This document shows, piece after piece, positions 8,461 to 17,282 of a stretch of DNA of 64,000 nt; the stretch's first letter is position 1, and each line of letters opens with the position of its first letter. The stretch spans positions 42,477-106,476 of the forward strand of contig JAVBNF010000021.1 in the NCBI GenBank assembly GCA_031551725.1, given 5' to 3'. The stretch is from JAVBNF01 sp031551725. Its GTDB lineage: Bacteria; Bacteroidota; Bacteroidia; Bacteroidales; P3. Below the pieces are notes generated by a model. That model searched no databases. It was not told the DNA's origin and saw nothing but the letters and a program-made list of their open reading frames with translations. Both the position numbers and the translations under genes were made by a program.

Positions 8461-8488
8461 CCGTCGGCGTAAAACCGGCGGTTTTTTT
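8461..8488 (+). terminator. GC-rich intrinsic terminator
   Basis: CCGTCGG (8461-8467) pairs with CCGGCGG (8475-8481, one G-U) and is followed by seven T residues at 8482-8488. It would stop transcription coming from the FISUMP side before the RAYT gene. Confidence 0.7.
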
Positions 8489-8552
8489 ATGTTTCCTATT
8501 CGAATAGATTTCCATAAATTGAAAATTTAAGAAATTTTTAACATTTGTTAAG

Positions 8553-8590
8553 AAATAATTTGGGGTGTCATCGCGTTTATATATATAGAC
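8553..8590 (+). repeat. Shared upstream element, copy B (upstream of RAYT)
   Basis: AAATAATTTGGGGTG then TCATCGCGTTTATATATA and TAGAC, ending 18 bases before the RAYT ATG. TTAACATTTGTTAA, a perfect inverted repeat, lies directly upstream at 8538-8551. In this copy GCGTTTATATA (8573-8583) also pairs perfectly with TATATAAACGC (8595-8605), so the site could form an 11-bp hairpin next to the start codon. Confidence 0.8.
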
Positions 8591-8608
8591 AATTTATATA
8601 AACGCAAC

Positions 8609-9166
8609 ATGTCGGAAAAATTTCAAAACAAATATCGCATTCCATCAGCTCGGGCGGCGTGGTGGGATTATAGTGCGGACGGAATCTATTTCATTACCAT
8701 TTGTACACAAAACCGAGAACATTATTTTGGTGAAATTATTAAAGGGAAAATGCAATTATCCAATATCGGCGTATTGGCGGATGTATTGTGGCATGAAATA
8801 AAACATCATGCCCGAAATATCGAATTGGGCGCATTTGTGGTGATGCCGAATCATATTCATGGGATTTTGATATTAAATGGTAATACCCCCGTAGAGACGT
8901 TGCATGCAACGTCTCTACAGAATGCCAACGGGAAAAATGAACAAATGTCAATGATTTCACCGAAACAAAATTCAATATCTACCATTATACGTTCCTATAA
9001 ATCCGCCGTCGTCAAACATGCCCATCGATTGGGGTGTGATTTTGCTTGGCAATCGCGGTTTTATGATAATATCATCCGCAATCAACAATCATATAATAAT
9101 GTTTCTAATTACATTGTCAATAATCCTGTCAACTGGCAATCCGACAATTTTTTTCAATCATTATAA
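8609..9166 (+). CDS. REP-associated tyrosine transposase (RAYT, Y1_Tnp family)
   Basis: A 185-residue member of the IS200/IS605-related HUH single-strand transposases that are domesticated or semi-mobile and act on REP palindromes rather than on terminal inverted repeats. Motifs: early GIYFITICTQNREHYFG (residues 29-45), the HUH pair in VVMPNHIHGILIL near 78-90, and the C-terminal helix with the likely catalytic tyrosine in SRFYDNIIRNQQSYNNV near 148-165, ending YIVNNPVNW. Residues 95-104 are encoded by a 28-bp GTAG palindrome (8891-8918) placed in the variable loop after the HUH motif and kept in frame. There are no flanking IS ends. It starts 18 bases after shared element copy B. The transposition activity is inferred from family only. 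Confidence 0.87.
   Translation: MSEKFQNKYRIPSARAAWWDYSADGIYFITICTQNREHYFGEIIKGKMQLSNIGVLADVLWHEIKHHARNIELGAFVVMPNHIHGILILNGNTPVETLHATSLQNANGKNEQMSMISPKQNSISTIIRSYKSAVVKHAHRLGCDFAWQSRFYDNIIRNQQSYNNVSNYIVNNPVNWQSDNFFQSL
8891..8918 (+). repeat. GTAG palindrome embedded in the RAYT coding sequence
   Basis: Identical 28-bp sequence to 8426-8453. It contributes VETLHATSLQ to the RAYT protein without breaking the frame. Confidence 0.85.
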
Positions 9167-9182
9167 TTAACAATTATTTTCT

Positions 9183-9190
9183 TATCTTTG
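9183..9190 (+). promoter_or_regulatory. -7 promoter box of the P-type ATPase gene
   Basis: TATCTTTG, 23 bases before the ATG at 9213, matching TAnnTTTG. Confidence 0.6.
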
Positions 9191-9212
9191 CATTCTAAAT
9201 TAAGAAATCTTT

Positions 9213-11876
9213 ATGCAGATTAATAAAAAAACAACCGGCCTATCCGAACAGGAAGTGCTCGAAAGTCGCAGTAAATATGGTGAAAACATTTTAACACCGC
9301 CTAAGCGTGATTCGCTTTGGAAATTGTTTTTCGAAAAATTTAACGATCCGATTATCAAAATTCTGCTTGTAGCAGTAGCGCTTTCATTGGTTGTGTCGAT
9401 TGTACATAATGAATATGCCGAAACCATCGGTATTTTTGTTGCTATCTGTTTGGCTACGGGCATCGGTTTTTGGTTCGAAGCCAGTGCACACAAGCGATTC
9501 AACTTGTTAAATCAAGTAAGTGATGATGTAGCAGTAAAAGTTGTGCGCAACTCCAATGTGCGCGAAGTGATGCGTAAAGAAGTGGTGGTCGGCGATATTG
9601 TTGTGCTGGAAACCGGCGACGAAATCCCTGCCGACGGACTTTTGCTCGAAAGCATTTCGTTGCAAGCGAACGAATCCAATTTAACCGGCGAACCGATTGT
9701 ACGTAAGACTACGAATGAAGCTGATTTTAATACGCATGCAACCTATCCGTCCAACATGCTTTTGCGTGGAACCACTGTTGTGGAAGGGCACGGAATGATG
9801 GAAGTGTCGCATGTTGGCGATGCAACCGAATTTGGAAAAGTTGCACAAGAATCCGGTATTTCTACCAATGTGAAAAGTCCGCTCGACTTGCAGTTGGAAG
9901 GACTTGCCAAATATGTCGGCCGTATCGGCGGCGCTTTAGCCATTCTTGCGTTTCTGGTGATGTTGACACGCAATGTAATTATGCCGCATGTGGCCGGAAC
10001 TCCTTGGTTTTCGTGGGATCAACTGGATCACGTGCTTCAAGCGTTCATGGTGGCCGTAACCCTTATTGTTGTTGCCGTTCCTGAAGGCTTGCCAATGAGT
10101 GTGACTTTGAGTCTGGCTTTAAATATGAAACGCATGCTTAAAACAAACAATCTTGTTCGTAAAATGCATGCTTGCGAAACCATGGGCGCTACAACTGTTA
10201 TTTGTACCGATAAAACTGGAACGCTTACACGTAATCAAATGCGTGTGAACGAGAGTAATTTCTTTGCTTTGCAAAATCAACAAATAGGAGAGGTGCAAAA
10301 CGATTTGCTGATAGTAGAGAGCATTGCATCAAACTCCACGGCCCACTTGGATACAACCGATCTTCAAAAGCCGAAAACAATTGGAAATCCTACGGAAGCC
10401 GCGCTTCTGTTGTGGCTGCATTCGCAAAAGCAAAACTATCTGGAATTTCGCGAAAACGCAAAAGTGATCGATCAACTCAGCTTTTCAACCGAGCGCAAAT
10501 ACATGGCAACACTTGTTGAATCCGATGTTTTGAAAGGTAAACGCATTTTGTATATTAAGGGTGCTCCCGAAATGATTTTATCGAAATGCAGCACCATTCA
10601 AGAAGTTTCCGGTACTTCCGCGTTAAGCGAAAAGAAGGCGGACATTGAAAAACGTTTGCTCGATTATCAAAACAAAGCCATGCGTACGTTGGGTTTTGGA
10701 TATAAAATCATTGATAATTCTGAAACCCGTCCGATTGCGGATATCATCGGAAACGATTGTATTTTCTTGGGCTTTGTGGCTATTTCCGATCCGGTGCGCG
10801 ACGATGTTCCTGCTGCTGTTTCGCGCTGTTTGAGCGCCGGCGTAGGCATTAAAATTGTAACCGGCGACACGCCTGCGACGGCTCGCGAAATTGCCCGCCA
10901 GATCGGTATTTGGAACGAAAGCGATCAAATGCAGAATTTGATTACCGGTCCCGATTTTGCCGCTTTGTCTGATGAAGAAGCATTTAAACGTGTGAAGCAT
11001 CTAAAAATCATGTGCCGTGCGCGTCCTTCCGATAAACAACGGTTGGTGCAATTGCTCCAAAAACACGGCGAAGTCGTAGCTGTTACCGGCGATGGAACAA
11101 ACGATGCGCCTGCGCTTAATTATGCCAACGTAGGACTGGCAATGGGCTCCGGTACTTCCGTGGCGAAAGAAGCCAGCGATATTACCTTGCTCGATGATTC
11201 GTTCAACAGCATTGCAACCGCTGTGATGTGGGGACGTTCGCTGTATCAAAACATTCAACGTTTTGTGTTGTTTCAATTAACGATCAATGTTTCCGCAATT
11301 CTATTGGTATTTCTCGGAACTTTACTGGGCCGCGAATTACCGATTACGGTGACTCAAATGTTGTGGATTAACTTAATTATGGATACTTTTGCAGCAGGTG
11401 CTTTAGCTTCATTGCCTCCGGATCCATCCGTAATGAAAAACAAACCGCGCAAAAATACCGATTTCATTGTTACCAAAAAAATGATGACGAATATTCTCGG
11501 ATTGGGAATCGGGTTTGTCGTGTTCTTGTTGGGATTGCTCTATTATTTCAGCGACAGCGATGGAAATATCAGCAGATATAATCTTTCGATGTTCTTTACT
11601 GTTTTTGTATTCCTCCAATTCTGGAATTTATTTAACGCAAAGGCTTATCCATCCAAGCAATCGGCCTTTTCAGGGATGGGGAAAAGTTTAGGATTTATAC
11701 TTGTGCTTGCGTTGATTATTGTCGGTCAAGTTTTGATTGTGCAGTTCGGCGGCGAAGTATTTCGCACGGTTCCGCTTGCACTGAACGACTGGTTGTTAAT
11801 TTTTGGAGCAACATCAGTGATTCTTTGGATAGGAGAAATAATTCGTTTGATTAAACGATTATTACATCGAAATTAA
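9213..11876 (+). CDS. P-type ATPase, Ca2+-transporting (PMCA/SERCA type)
   Basis: Inner-membrane pump of the P2 class, expected to export Ca2+ at the cost of ATP. The 887-residue length fits. Visible: N-terminal cation-ATPase segment with an EQEVLESRSKYGENIL pattern, actuator-domain LTGEPI near residue 157, transmembrane helix 4 with VVAVPEGLPMSVTLSLAL near 285-302, the phosphorylation motif CTDKTGTLT near residue 332, the hinge TGDGTNDAPAL near 627, and a C-terminal block of six membrane helices from about 690. PEGLP in helix 4 is the Ca2+-pump pattern. A bidirectional terminator follows. Substrate is inferred from family, since Mn2+ or another ion is possible. Confidence 0.92.
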   Translation: MQINKKTTGLSEQEVLESRSKYGENILTPPKRDSLWKLFFEKFNDPIIKILLVAVALSLVVSIVHNEYAETIGIFVAICLATGIGFWFEASAHKRFNLLNQVSDDVAVKVVRNSNVREVMRKEVVVGDIVVLETGDEIPADGLLLESISLQANESNLTGEPIVRKTTNEADFNTHATYPSNMLLRGTTVVEGHGMMEVSHVGDATEFGKVAQESGISTNVKSPLDLQLEGLAKYVGRIGGALAILAFLVMLTRNVIMPHVAGTPWFSWDQLDHVLQAFMVAVTLIVVAVPEGLPMSVTLSLALNMKRMLKTNNLVRKMHACETMGATTVICTDKTGTLTRNQMRVNESNFFALQNQQIGEVQNDLLIVESIASNSTAHLDTTDLQKPKTIGNPTEAALLLWLHSQKQNYLEFRENAKVIDQLSFSTERKYMATLVESDVLKGKRILYIKGAPEMILSKCSTIQEVSGTSALSEKKADIEKRLLDYQNKAMRTLGFGYKIIDNSETRPIADIIGNDCIFLGFVAISDPVRDDVPAAVSRCLSAGVGIKIVTGDTPATAREIARQIGIWNESDQMQNLITGPDFAALSDEEAFKRVKHLKIMCRARPSDKQRLVQLLQKHGEVVAVTGDGTNDAPALNYANVGLAMGSGTSVAKEASDITLLDDSFNSIATAVMWGRSLYQNIQRFVLFQLTINVSAILLVFLGTLLGRELPITVTQMLWINLIMDTFAAGALASLPPDPSVMKNKPRKNTDFIVTKKMMTNILGLGIGFVVFLLGLLYYFSDSDGNISRYNLSMFFTVFVFLQFWNLFNAKAYPSKQSAFSGMGKSLGFILVLALIIVGQVLIVQFGGEVFRTVPLALNDWLLIFGATSVILWIGEIIRLIKRLLHRN

Positions 11877-11960
11877 ATAAAATCAGAAGGATTTTGAAGA
11901 AGACACATATAATATAATCGTTAATCTTGTAAATTCTATCTATACAAGTCCATAGAAAAA

Positions 11961-11999
11961 AAATAAGGTTTCTTTTGCTTTGCAATAGAAACCTTATTT
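11961..11999. terminator. Bidirectional terminator between the P-type ATPase and sod
   Basis: AAATAAGGTTTC (11961-11972) pairs perfectly with GAAACCTTATTT (11988-11999). It lies between two convergent genes, and A/T tracts on both sides let it serve both. Confidence 0.75.
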
Positions 12000-12065
12000 A
12001 GTATATAAACAGTCAGAAATTATCTTTCGCTTTGTATCGCTGAAGGAGAATAAGGACTTTTGTGG

Positions 12066-12749
12066 CTATTTCATAGCTACCTCGTAGTATTTATTGGCTT
12101 GATCCCAATTCAAAATCGTCCAGAAATTTTTGACATAATCTGCGCGTTTGGCTTGATATTTCAAGTAATAAGCGTGTTCCCAAACATCAATTGCAATGAC
12201 CGGCATACCTTGAATTTCGGCAACAGGCATAATCGGATTGTCTTGATTGGGTGTGGAGCAAACTTTTAGTTTTTTATTACCATCTACAATCAACCATGCC
12301 CAGCCGGAGCCGAAACGCGTGGTTGCGGCGGTTTCAAATGCCGCTTTGAAAGCATCAATGGAGCCAAATTCTTCAATAATGGCTTTTTCCAAAGCTCCGC
12401 TTGGTTTAGTGCTGTTCGGAGGCGACATCAAGGTCCAAAACAAGCAGTGGTTGTAATGCCCACCGCCATTGTTGCGGACAGAAGTACGGATATTTTCCGG
12501 AACAATATTCAAATTGCGCATCAATGCCTGGATTTTCATCGTGCCTAATTCCGGTGCATTTTCAGCCATCACCTTATTTAAGTTATTTACATAAGCCTGA
12601 TGATGCACATCGTGATGAATATGCATGGTCATGGAGTCTATGGCAGGTTCGAATGCCGCATAGCCGAAAGGCAATCCGGGCAATGAATATTGAGCGTGTG
12701 CTGCACTTGCCAACAGCAAGCAAGCAACAAAAAGACTTAGTTTTTTCAT
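12066..12749 (-). CDS. sodA: Superoxide dismutase (Mn/Fe family) with signal peptide
   Basis: Converts superoxide to oxygen and hydrogen peroxide. The start at 12749 gives MKKLSLFVACLLLASAAHAQ, a clear signal peptide, so the enzyme is predicted outside the cytoplasm; an upstream in-frame ATG at 12758 adds MTP. Metal-ligand motifs: the histidine in MHIHHDVHHQAYV, the second in GGGHYNHCLFW, and the DVWEHAYYLKYQ aspartate and histidine. GGGHxNH is the pattern of Mn or cambialistic enzymes rather than strict Fe enzymes. Most family members are cytoplasmic, so export is the odd point. No TAnnTTTG box was seen directly upstream; the gap to the hydrogenase gene holds a strong AT-rich hairpin. Confidence 0.92.
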   Translation of the reverse strand: MKKLSLFVACLLLASAAHAQYSLPGLPFGYAAFEPAIDSMTMHIHHDVHHQAYVNNLNKVMAENAPELGTMKIQALMRNLNIVPENIRTSVRNNGGGHYNHCLFWTLMSPPNSTKPSGALEKAIIEEFGSIDAFKAAFETAATTRFGSGWAWLIVDGNKKLKVCSTPNQDNPIMPVAEIQGMPVIAIDVWEHAYYLKYQAKRADYVKNFWTILNWDQANKYYEVAMK

Positions 12750-12767
12750 AGGTGTCAATTAAAAACT

Positions 12768-12807
12768 AAGAATTAAGAATTAAAAGCGTGTTCAATTCTT
12801 AATTCTT
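12768..12807. repeat. AT-rich perfect inverted repeat between hydrogenase and sod
   Basis: AAGAATTAAGAATT (12768-12781) pairs with AATTCTTAATTCTT (12794-12807) over a 12-base loop. It consists of the AATTAAG-type heptamers seen at many gene borders here and could act as a terminator for the hydrogenase gene or shape the sod leader. Confidence 0.55.
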
Positions 12808-12823
12808 AATTATGAATTTTTAA

Positions 12824-14266
12824 TTAAATATTTCCGTTATTATCAATAACCTTTTTCAGTTGTCGTTTAGCGTTTGGAAGTGCCGCAATACAGCCGGGAC
12901 CGTTGATACATCCGCCATCGCAAACCATTACTTCCACAAATAATTGATCATTATTTTTAGGAAGCATTTTCAATGCACCTTGATTTTTCTTGCTCAAACC
13001 TTCATAATAAACGGTGTTAATTTCTTTACCGCCGAGTTTAGCAATCACAGAGTCGCGAACGCCGCCTGCACGCGCAAAATCACGTCCGTATGGGGAAATT
13101 TCTTGTGTTAAAGCTGTTTCTTCGCCATCGTCAACTTTGATGTCGAAAGCTTCGAAATAAGCATTTAATTCCTCAAAACTCATCACATAGTCAATGCCGC
13201 CTTTTACTTCGGCTTCGTAGCGTTTTGCCAAGCAAGGCCCGATAAATACGACTTCAATTTTTTCGTTCGGATATTTTTCATGAGCGCGTTTGCCGGTATA
13301 AATCATCGGACTCGGAGTGTCGGAAACCAAATGTTTGATTTCGGGTGCGTGTTTATCCACCCAACCCACGTAGGCCGGACAGCAGGAAGTCGTCATCACG
13401 TTTTTTCCTTCGTGTAAACGTTCCAAATATTCTTCCGTTTCGTGGGCAGTTGTATCATCCGCGCCAAGCGCAACTTCAATCACATCGTCGAAACCGAGTT
13501 TTTTAATTGCATTTAAAATTTTGCTCGGATGAACGCCGTATTGGGCATACACTGCCGGAGCAGGCATCGCGATGGTTTTTACGTTCGGATTGGTTAAACT
13601 TTTGTAAATATCGATGATTTTCGTACGTTCCATAATGGCGCCGTACGGACATGCTTTCATACATTTACCGCAGTAAATACATTTGTCTTTATCAATATGT
13701 TCAACGCCTTTTTCGTCTTTTGTAATGGCTTTTACCGGGCAAGCCTCTTCGCAGGGCACCGGAGTGTAAACGATAGCATTATACGGACATGCGTTCACGC
13801 ACATGCCGCAGTTAACACATGAATCTTGGTCGATATGTGCGCGGGAATTGAGCATTGAAATTGCTTTTTTCGGACACGACATCGTACACGGACGACCTAC
13901 GCAGCCGCGGCAAAGATTTGTTACTTGGTGTTGTGATTGAATACAAGCGCTGCACGCTTCGTGAATCACGGAAAGGATGTCTTTTTTCGGATTTTTTTCG
14001 TCAAGGGCTTTTTGAGCCAAATCGGAACCATTGATGAGATCGATATCGTCTTCCGGTTCCAAATCCATTCCCATGATGGAAATCAATTTGTGACGGATCA
14101 TATACCGGTCTTTGTGTACACAGCAACGGGAAGAATCACCATCCATCGGGCGCATTTCTACCGGAATACGGCGGATGCCCTCTACTAAATCGTTTTCTCT
14201 TAATAACTTAATAATACGAATGTAAAATTCTTGCTTTACAGCAGTGGCGTAATTGTTAAATTGCAT
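12824..14266 (-). CDS. Monomeric [FeFe]-hydrogenase (probably group B) with N-terminal ferredoxin domains
   Basis: Predicted to evolve or take up H2 with ferredoxin as partner, in the cytosol. The 480-residue protein has cysteine-rich FeS segments at residues 105-131 (CSACIQ, CRGCVGRPCTMSC), a 2x[4Fe-4S] module at 150-206 (CVNCGMCVNACP, CIYCGKCMKACP), and the H-cluster domain after that: L1 TTSCCPAYV with C295/C296, L2 IGPCLAKRYEAE with C345, and L3 VEVMVCDGGCINGPGC with C449 and C453. All four H-cluster cysteines are present. L2 has GPC instead of MPC, which points away from the classical group A enzymes. Its own -7 box is at 14291-14298. The HydE/F/G maturases needed for the H-cluster are not in this window. 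A sensory role cannot be excluded. Confidence 0.85.
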   Translation of the reverse strand: MQFNNYATAVKQEFYIRIIKLLRENDLVEGIRRIPVEMRPMDGDSSRCCVHKDRYMIRHKLISIMGMDLEPEDDIDLINGSDLAQKALDEKNPKKDILSVIHEACSACIQSQHQVTNLCRGCVGRPCTMSCPKKAISMLNSRAHIDQDSCVNCGMCVNACPYNAIVYTPVPCEEACPVKAITKDEKGVEHIDKDKCIYCGKCMKACPYGAIMERTKIIDIYKSLTNPNVKTIAMPAPAVYAQYGVHPSKILNAIKKLGFDDVIEVALGADDTTAHETEEYLERLHEGKNVMTTSCCPAYVGWVDKHAPEIKHLVSDTPSPMIYTGKRAHEKYPNEKIEVVFIGPCLAKRYEAEVKGGIDYVMSFEELNAYFEAFDIKVDDGEETALTQEISPYGRDFARAGGVRDSVIAKLGGKEINTVYYEGLSKKNQGALKMLPKNNDQLFVEVMVCDGGCINGPGCIAALPNAKRQLKKVIDNNGNI

Positions 14267-14290
14267 GATTAATTTTTACTGGTTATCATA

Positions 14291-14298
14291 CAAAGATA
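14291..14298 (-). promoter_or_regulatory. -7 promoter box of the hydrogenase gene
   Basis: TATCTTTG on the minus strand, 24 bases before the ATG. Confidence 0.55.
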
Positions 14299-14334
14299 CG
14301 AAAAATAATTAAGAATTAAAAATTAAGAATTAAC

Positions 14335-14370
14335 AAAAAACGCTGTCCAATTTCTTGAACAGCGTTTTTT
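14335..14370 (-). terminator. Intrinsic terminator of ppdK
   Basis: AAAAAACGCTGT (14335-14346) pairs with ACAGCGTTTTTT (14359-14370), 12 bp. On the minus strand the hairpin ends in a T-run just after the ppdK stop codon. Confidence 0.8.
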
Positions 14371-14394
14371 CTACAAATTTAATCTAAAAAATGC

Positions 14395-17103
14395 TTATTT
14401 GCTTCCTTTGATTGCAGCTTGCGCAGCAGCCAAACGGGCAATAGGCACGCGGAACGGAGAACAGCTCACGTAGTTTAATCCGTTTTTGAAACAGAATTCT
14501 ACAGAAGCCGGATCGCCGCCTTGTTCGCCGCAGATACCTACTTTCAATTTTTCGCGAGTAGAACGTCCTTTTTGAACGGCTGTCGTGATTAATTGTCCAA
14601 CACCGTCTTGGTCGATGGTTTGGAAAGGATCGGCTGCCAAAACTTTGGCATCAATATAATCGTGCATAAATCCGCTCACGTCGTCGCGGCTGAAGCCGAA
14701 TGTCATTTGTGTCAAGTCGTTTGTACCGAAAGAGAAGAACTCTGCGGTTTTAGCCATTTTGTCGGCCAACAAACAAGCACGCGGAATTTCAATCATTGTG
14801 CCGTACAAACAAACCAATTCGAGGCCTGATGATTTTTCGTAATCGGCTTTGATGCGGTCGAAGATTTTTTTTGTGATATCCAATTCAGCAACGTCGCAAG
14901 TTACAGGAACCATCAATTCCGGCATTGGTTTTTTACCGGCTTTGATCAATTCGGCAGTAGCTTCGAACAATGCTTGAATTTGAGTTTCTGTAATTTCCGG
15001 ATAGGAGATACCCAAACGAACACCACGGTGTCCCATCATCGGGTTGGTTTCGTGCAATGAATCACCACGTTTTTGAATTTCTTCAAGAGAGATATTCAAT
15101 GCTTTTGCCAATTCGGCTTGTTGAGCTTCGCTTTGTGGGATAAACTCGTGCAACGGCGGATCCAATAAACGGAATGTAACCGGTTTTGCATCCATGATTT
15201 CCAACGTCGCTTTGATGTCGTTTTTCATGTAAGGGAACAATGCTTTCAACGCTTCGCGGCGTTCGGCTTCGTTCGAACTCAAAATCATGCGGCGCAATTG
15301 GAACAATGGTTTTTCTGAATTTTTACCGTAGAACATATGTTCCATACGGAAAAGACCGATACCTTCTGCGCCAAAATCCACAGCTGTTTTAGCATCTTCC
15401 GGAGTGTCGGCATTTGTACGAACGCCCATGGTGCGGAATTTGTCAACCATTTGCATGAATGCTTGGAAACGTGGATTTTCAGAAGCATCCATCAATTCCA
15501 AAGTTTCGTTATAAACGTGACCGCGCGTACCGTTCAAAGTGATCACATCGCCTTCCTTCAATACGATATTTGTACCGGCGATTTTAGCTTGTTTGGTATT
15601 TTCATTCACGTCAAGTGCACCTGCACCAACGATACAGCATTTACCCCAACCGCGTGCTACAAGCGCAGCGTGTGAAGTCATACCGCCGAGAGCGGTCAAA
15701 ATACCGTCGGCAGCGCGCATCCCTTCAACGTCTTCCGGATTGGTTTCTTTACGAACCAAGATTACTTTTTCGCCTTTGCGAGACCAAGCCACAGCGTCTT
15801 CTGCGGAGAAAACAACTTTTCCTACAGCAGCGCCAGGACCAGCTGGCAAGCCTTTTACAATCGGAGTAGCTTTTGCTTCCGAAGCAGGATTTACGATAGG
15901 GTGGAGGAGCTCGTCTAATTGAGCCGGTTCAACACGCATCACGGCTTCTTTTTCGTCGATGCGTTTTTCTGCCAACATATCCATGGCCATGTTCAAAGCG
16001 GCAGTACCGGTACGTTTACCTACGCGGCATTGCAGCATGTACAACACACCGTCCTGGATGGTAAACTCGATATCCAACATGTCTTTGAACGTGTTTTCCA
16101 ACACATCGCGGATGTCGCAAAGTTCTTTATAGGTGGTAGGCATCGCTTCTTGCATAGAAGGCAAATGCTTGTTTTGTTCGTTTTTAGTATCGTCGTTCAA
16201 CGGGCTCGGTGTGCGGATACCTGCTACAACGTCTTCACCTTGTGCATTTACCAACCATTCGCCGTAGAACAAGTTCTCACCTGTAGCAGGGTTACGTGTG
16301 AAAGCAACCCCGGTAGCAGAGCCATCGCCCATGTTTCCGAATACCATTGCTTGAACGTTAACCGCTGTTCCCCATGAATCAGGAATGCTTTCGATACGGC
16401 GGTAAGAAACGGCTTTTTTACCATTCCAGCTTTTGAAAACGGCTTTGATAGCGCCTTCTAATTGAGCGGCTGCATCATCCGGAAATTCTTTGCCGATTAC
16501 TTCTTTAACTTTCGTTTTGAAAGTATCTGCAAGCGTTTTCAAATCATCAGCGCTCAAATCGGTATCGTTGTGAACACCTTTTTTGTGTTTGTATTCTTCG
16601 AGCAGGTCGTCGAGTTGGCGACGGATATTTTTGTCCAAACCTTCGGCTTTATCCATAACCACGTCGGCGTACATCATGATGAGGCGGCGGTAAGAGTCGT
16701 AAACAAAGCGAGGATTGTTGGTTTTTTCAATCAAACCGGGGATGGTAGCGGAGCAAAGACCGATGTTCAACACGGTGTCCATCATACCGGGCATAGAGCT
16801 GCGGGCGCCCGAACGAGCCGAAACCAAAAGCGGATTTTTGGCATCGCCGTATACAAGGCCCATATTTTTTTCCATTTCTTTAACGCCTTTCCATACCTCG
16901 TCCATAACTCCGGCAGGAAGTTGGCAGTTGTTTTCGTAATAATCTGTACAACATTCGGTTGTGATTGTTAAACCGGCAGGTACCGGAAGTCCTAACAAAC
17001 ACATTTCGGCAAGGTTGGCACCTTTACCGCCCAACAAGTTTTTCATGTCGGCTTTACCTTCTGCGGTCTTACCGCCAAAGGTATACACGTACTTTTTAGC
17101 CAT
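14395..17103 (-). CDS. ppdK: Pyruvate, phosphate dikinase
   Basis: Cytosolic, reversible conversion of pyruvate, ATP and Pi to PEP, AMP and PPi; in anaerobic Bacteroidetes it may run in the glycolytic direction or feed gluconeogenesis. The 902-residue product is full length. Visible: N-terminal ATP-grasp start KYVYTFGGKTAEGKADMKNLLGG, the phosphohistidine motif GGMTSHAALVARGWGKCC near residues 460-477, and the C-terminal PEP/pyruvate barrel with GTNDLTQMTFGFSRDD near 790 and GICGEQGGDP near 850. A TACATTTG -7 box is at 17150-17157. Codon use is G/C-richer than in neighbouring genes, consistent with a highly expressed gene. Transcribed alone. Confidence 0.97.
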   Translation of the reverse strand: MAKKYVYTFGGKTAEGKADMKNLLGGKGANLAEMCLLGLPVPAGLTITTECCTDYYENNCQLPAGVMDEVWKGVKEMEKNMGLVYGDAKNPLLVSARSGARSSMPGMMDTVLNIGLCSATIPGLIEKTNNPRFVYDSYRRLIMMYADVVMDKAEGLDKNIRRQLDDLLEEYKHKKGVHNDTDLSADDLKTLADTFKTKVKEVIGKEFPDDAAAQLEGAIKAVFKSWNGKKAVSYRRIESIPDSWGTAVNVQAMVFGNMGDGSATGVAFTRNPATGENLFYGEWLVNAQGEDVVAGIRTPSPLNDDTKNEQNKHLPSMQEAMPTTYKELCDIRDVLENTFKDMLDIEFTIQDGVLYMLQCRVGKRTGTAALNMAMDMLAEKRIDEKEAVMRVEPAQLDELLHPIVNPASEAKATPIVKGLPAGPGAAVGKVVFSAEDAVAWSRKGEKVILVRKETNPEDVEGMRAADGILTALGGMTSHAALVARGWGKCCIVGAGALDVNENTKQAKIAGTNIVLKEGDVITLNGTRGHVYNETLELMDASENPRFQAFMQMVDKFRTMGVRTNADTPEDAKTAVDFGAEGIGLFRMEHMFYGKNSEKPLFQLRRMILSSNEAERREALKALFPYMKNDIKATLEIMDAKPVTFRLLDPPLHEFIPQSEAQQAELAKALNISLEEIQKRGDSLHETNPMMGHRGVRLGISYPEITETQIQALFEATAELIKAGKKPMPELMVPVTCDVAELDITKKIFDRIKADYEKSSGLELVCLYGTMIEIPRACLLADKMAKTAEFFSFGTNDLTQMTFGFSRDDVSGFMHDYIDAKVLAADPFQTIDQDGVGQLITTAVQKGRSTREKLKVGICGEQGGDPASVEFCFKNGLNYVSCSPFRVPIARLAAAQAAIKGSK

Positions 17104-17149
17104 TTACGTTTCTTTTTTTAGTGATTCTTTATAATAATTTTTGAACGTG

Positions 17150-17157
17150 CAAATGTA
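17150..17157 (-). promoter_or_regulatory. -7 promoter box of ppdK
   Basis: TACATTTG on the minus strand, 46 bases before the ppdK ATG. Confidence 0.55.
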
Positions 17158-17282
17158 CGAAAATTAATTGAGAATTGAAAGTTGAGGATGGAGAATGTTG
17201 AAAACTATTGCAATATGTTAGAAACTAAAAAAGAAAATAAATTAAATACTTAGAAACTGTTAAAAAAATTAAACAAAAATTC

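Noticed and set aside
8609..9166. Complete IS200/IS605 insertion sequence
   Set aside because: The protein is of the RAYT subgroup, there is no tnpB, and no IS-type end hairpins flank it beyond the GTAG palindromes.
15919..16971. Long plus-strand frames (152 and 169 residues) inside ppdK
   Set aside because: They lie antisense to an intact, strongly conserved ppdK and have no motifs of their own.
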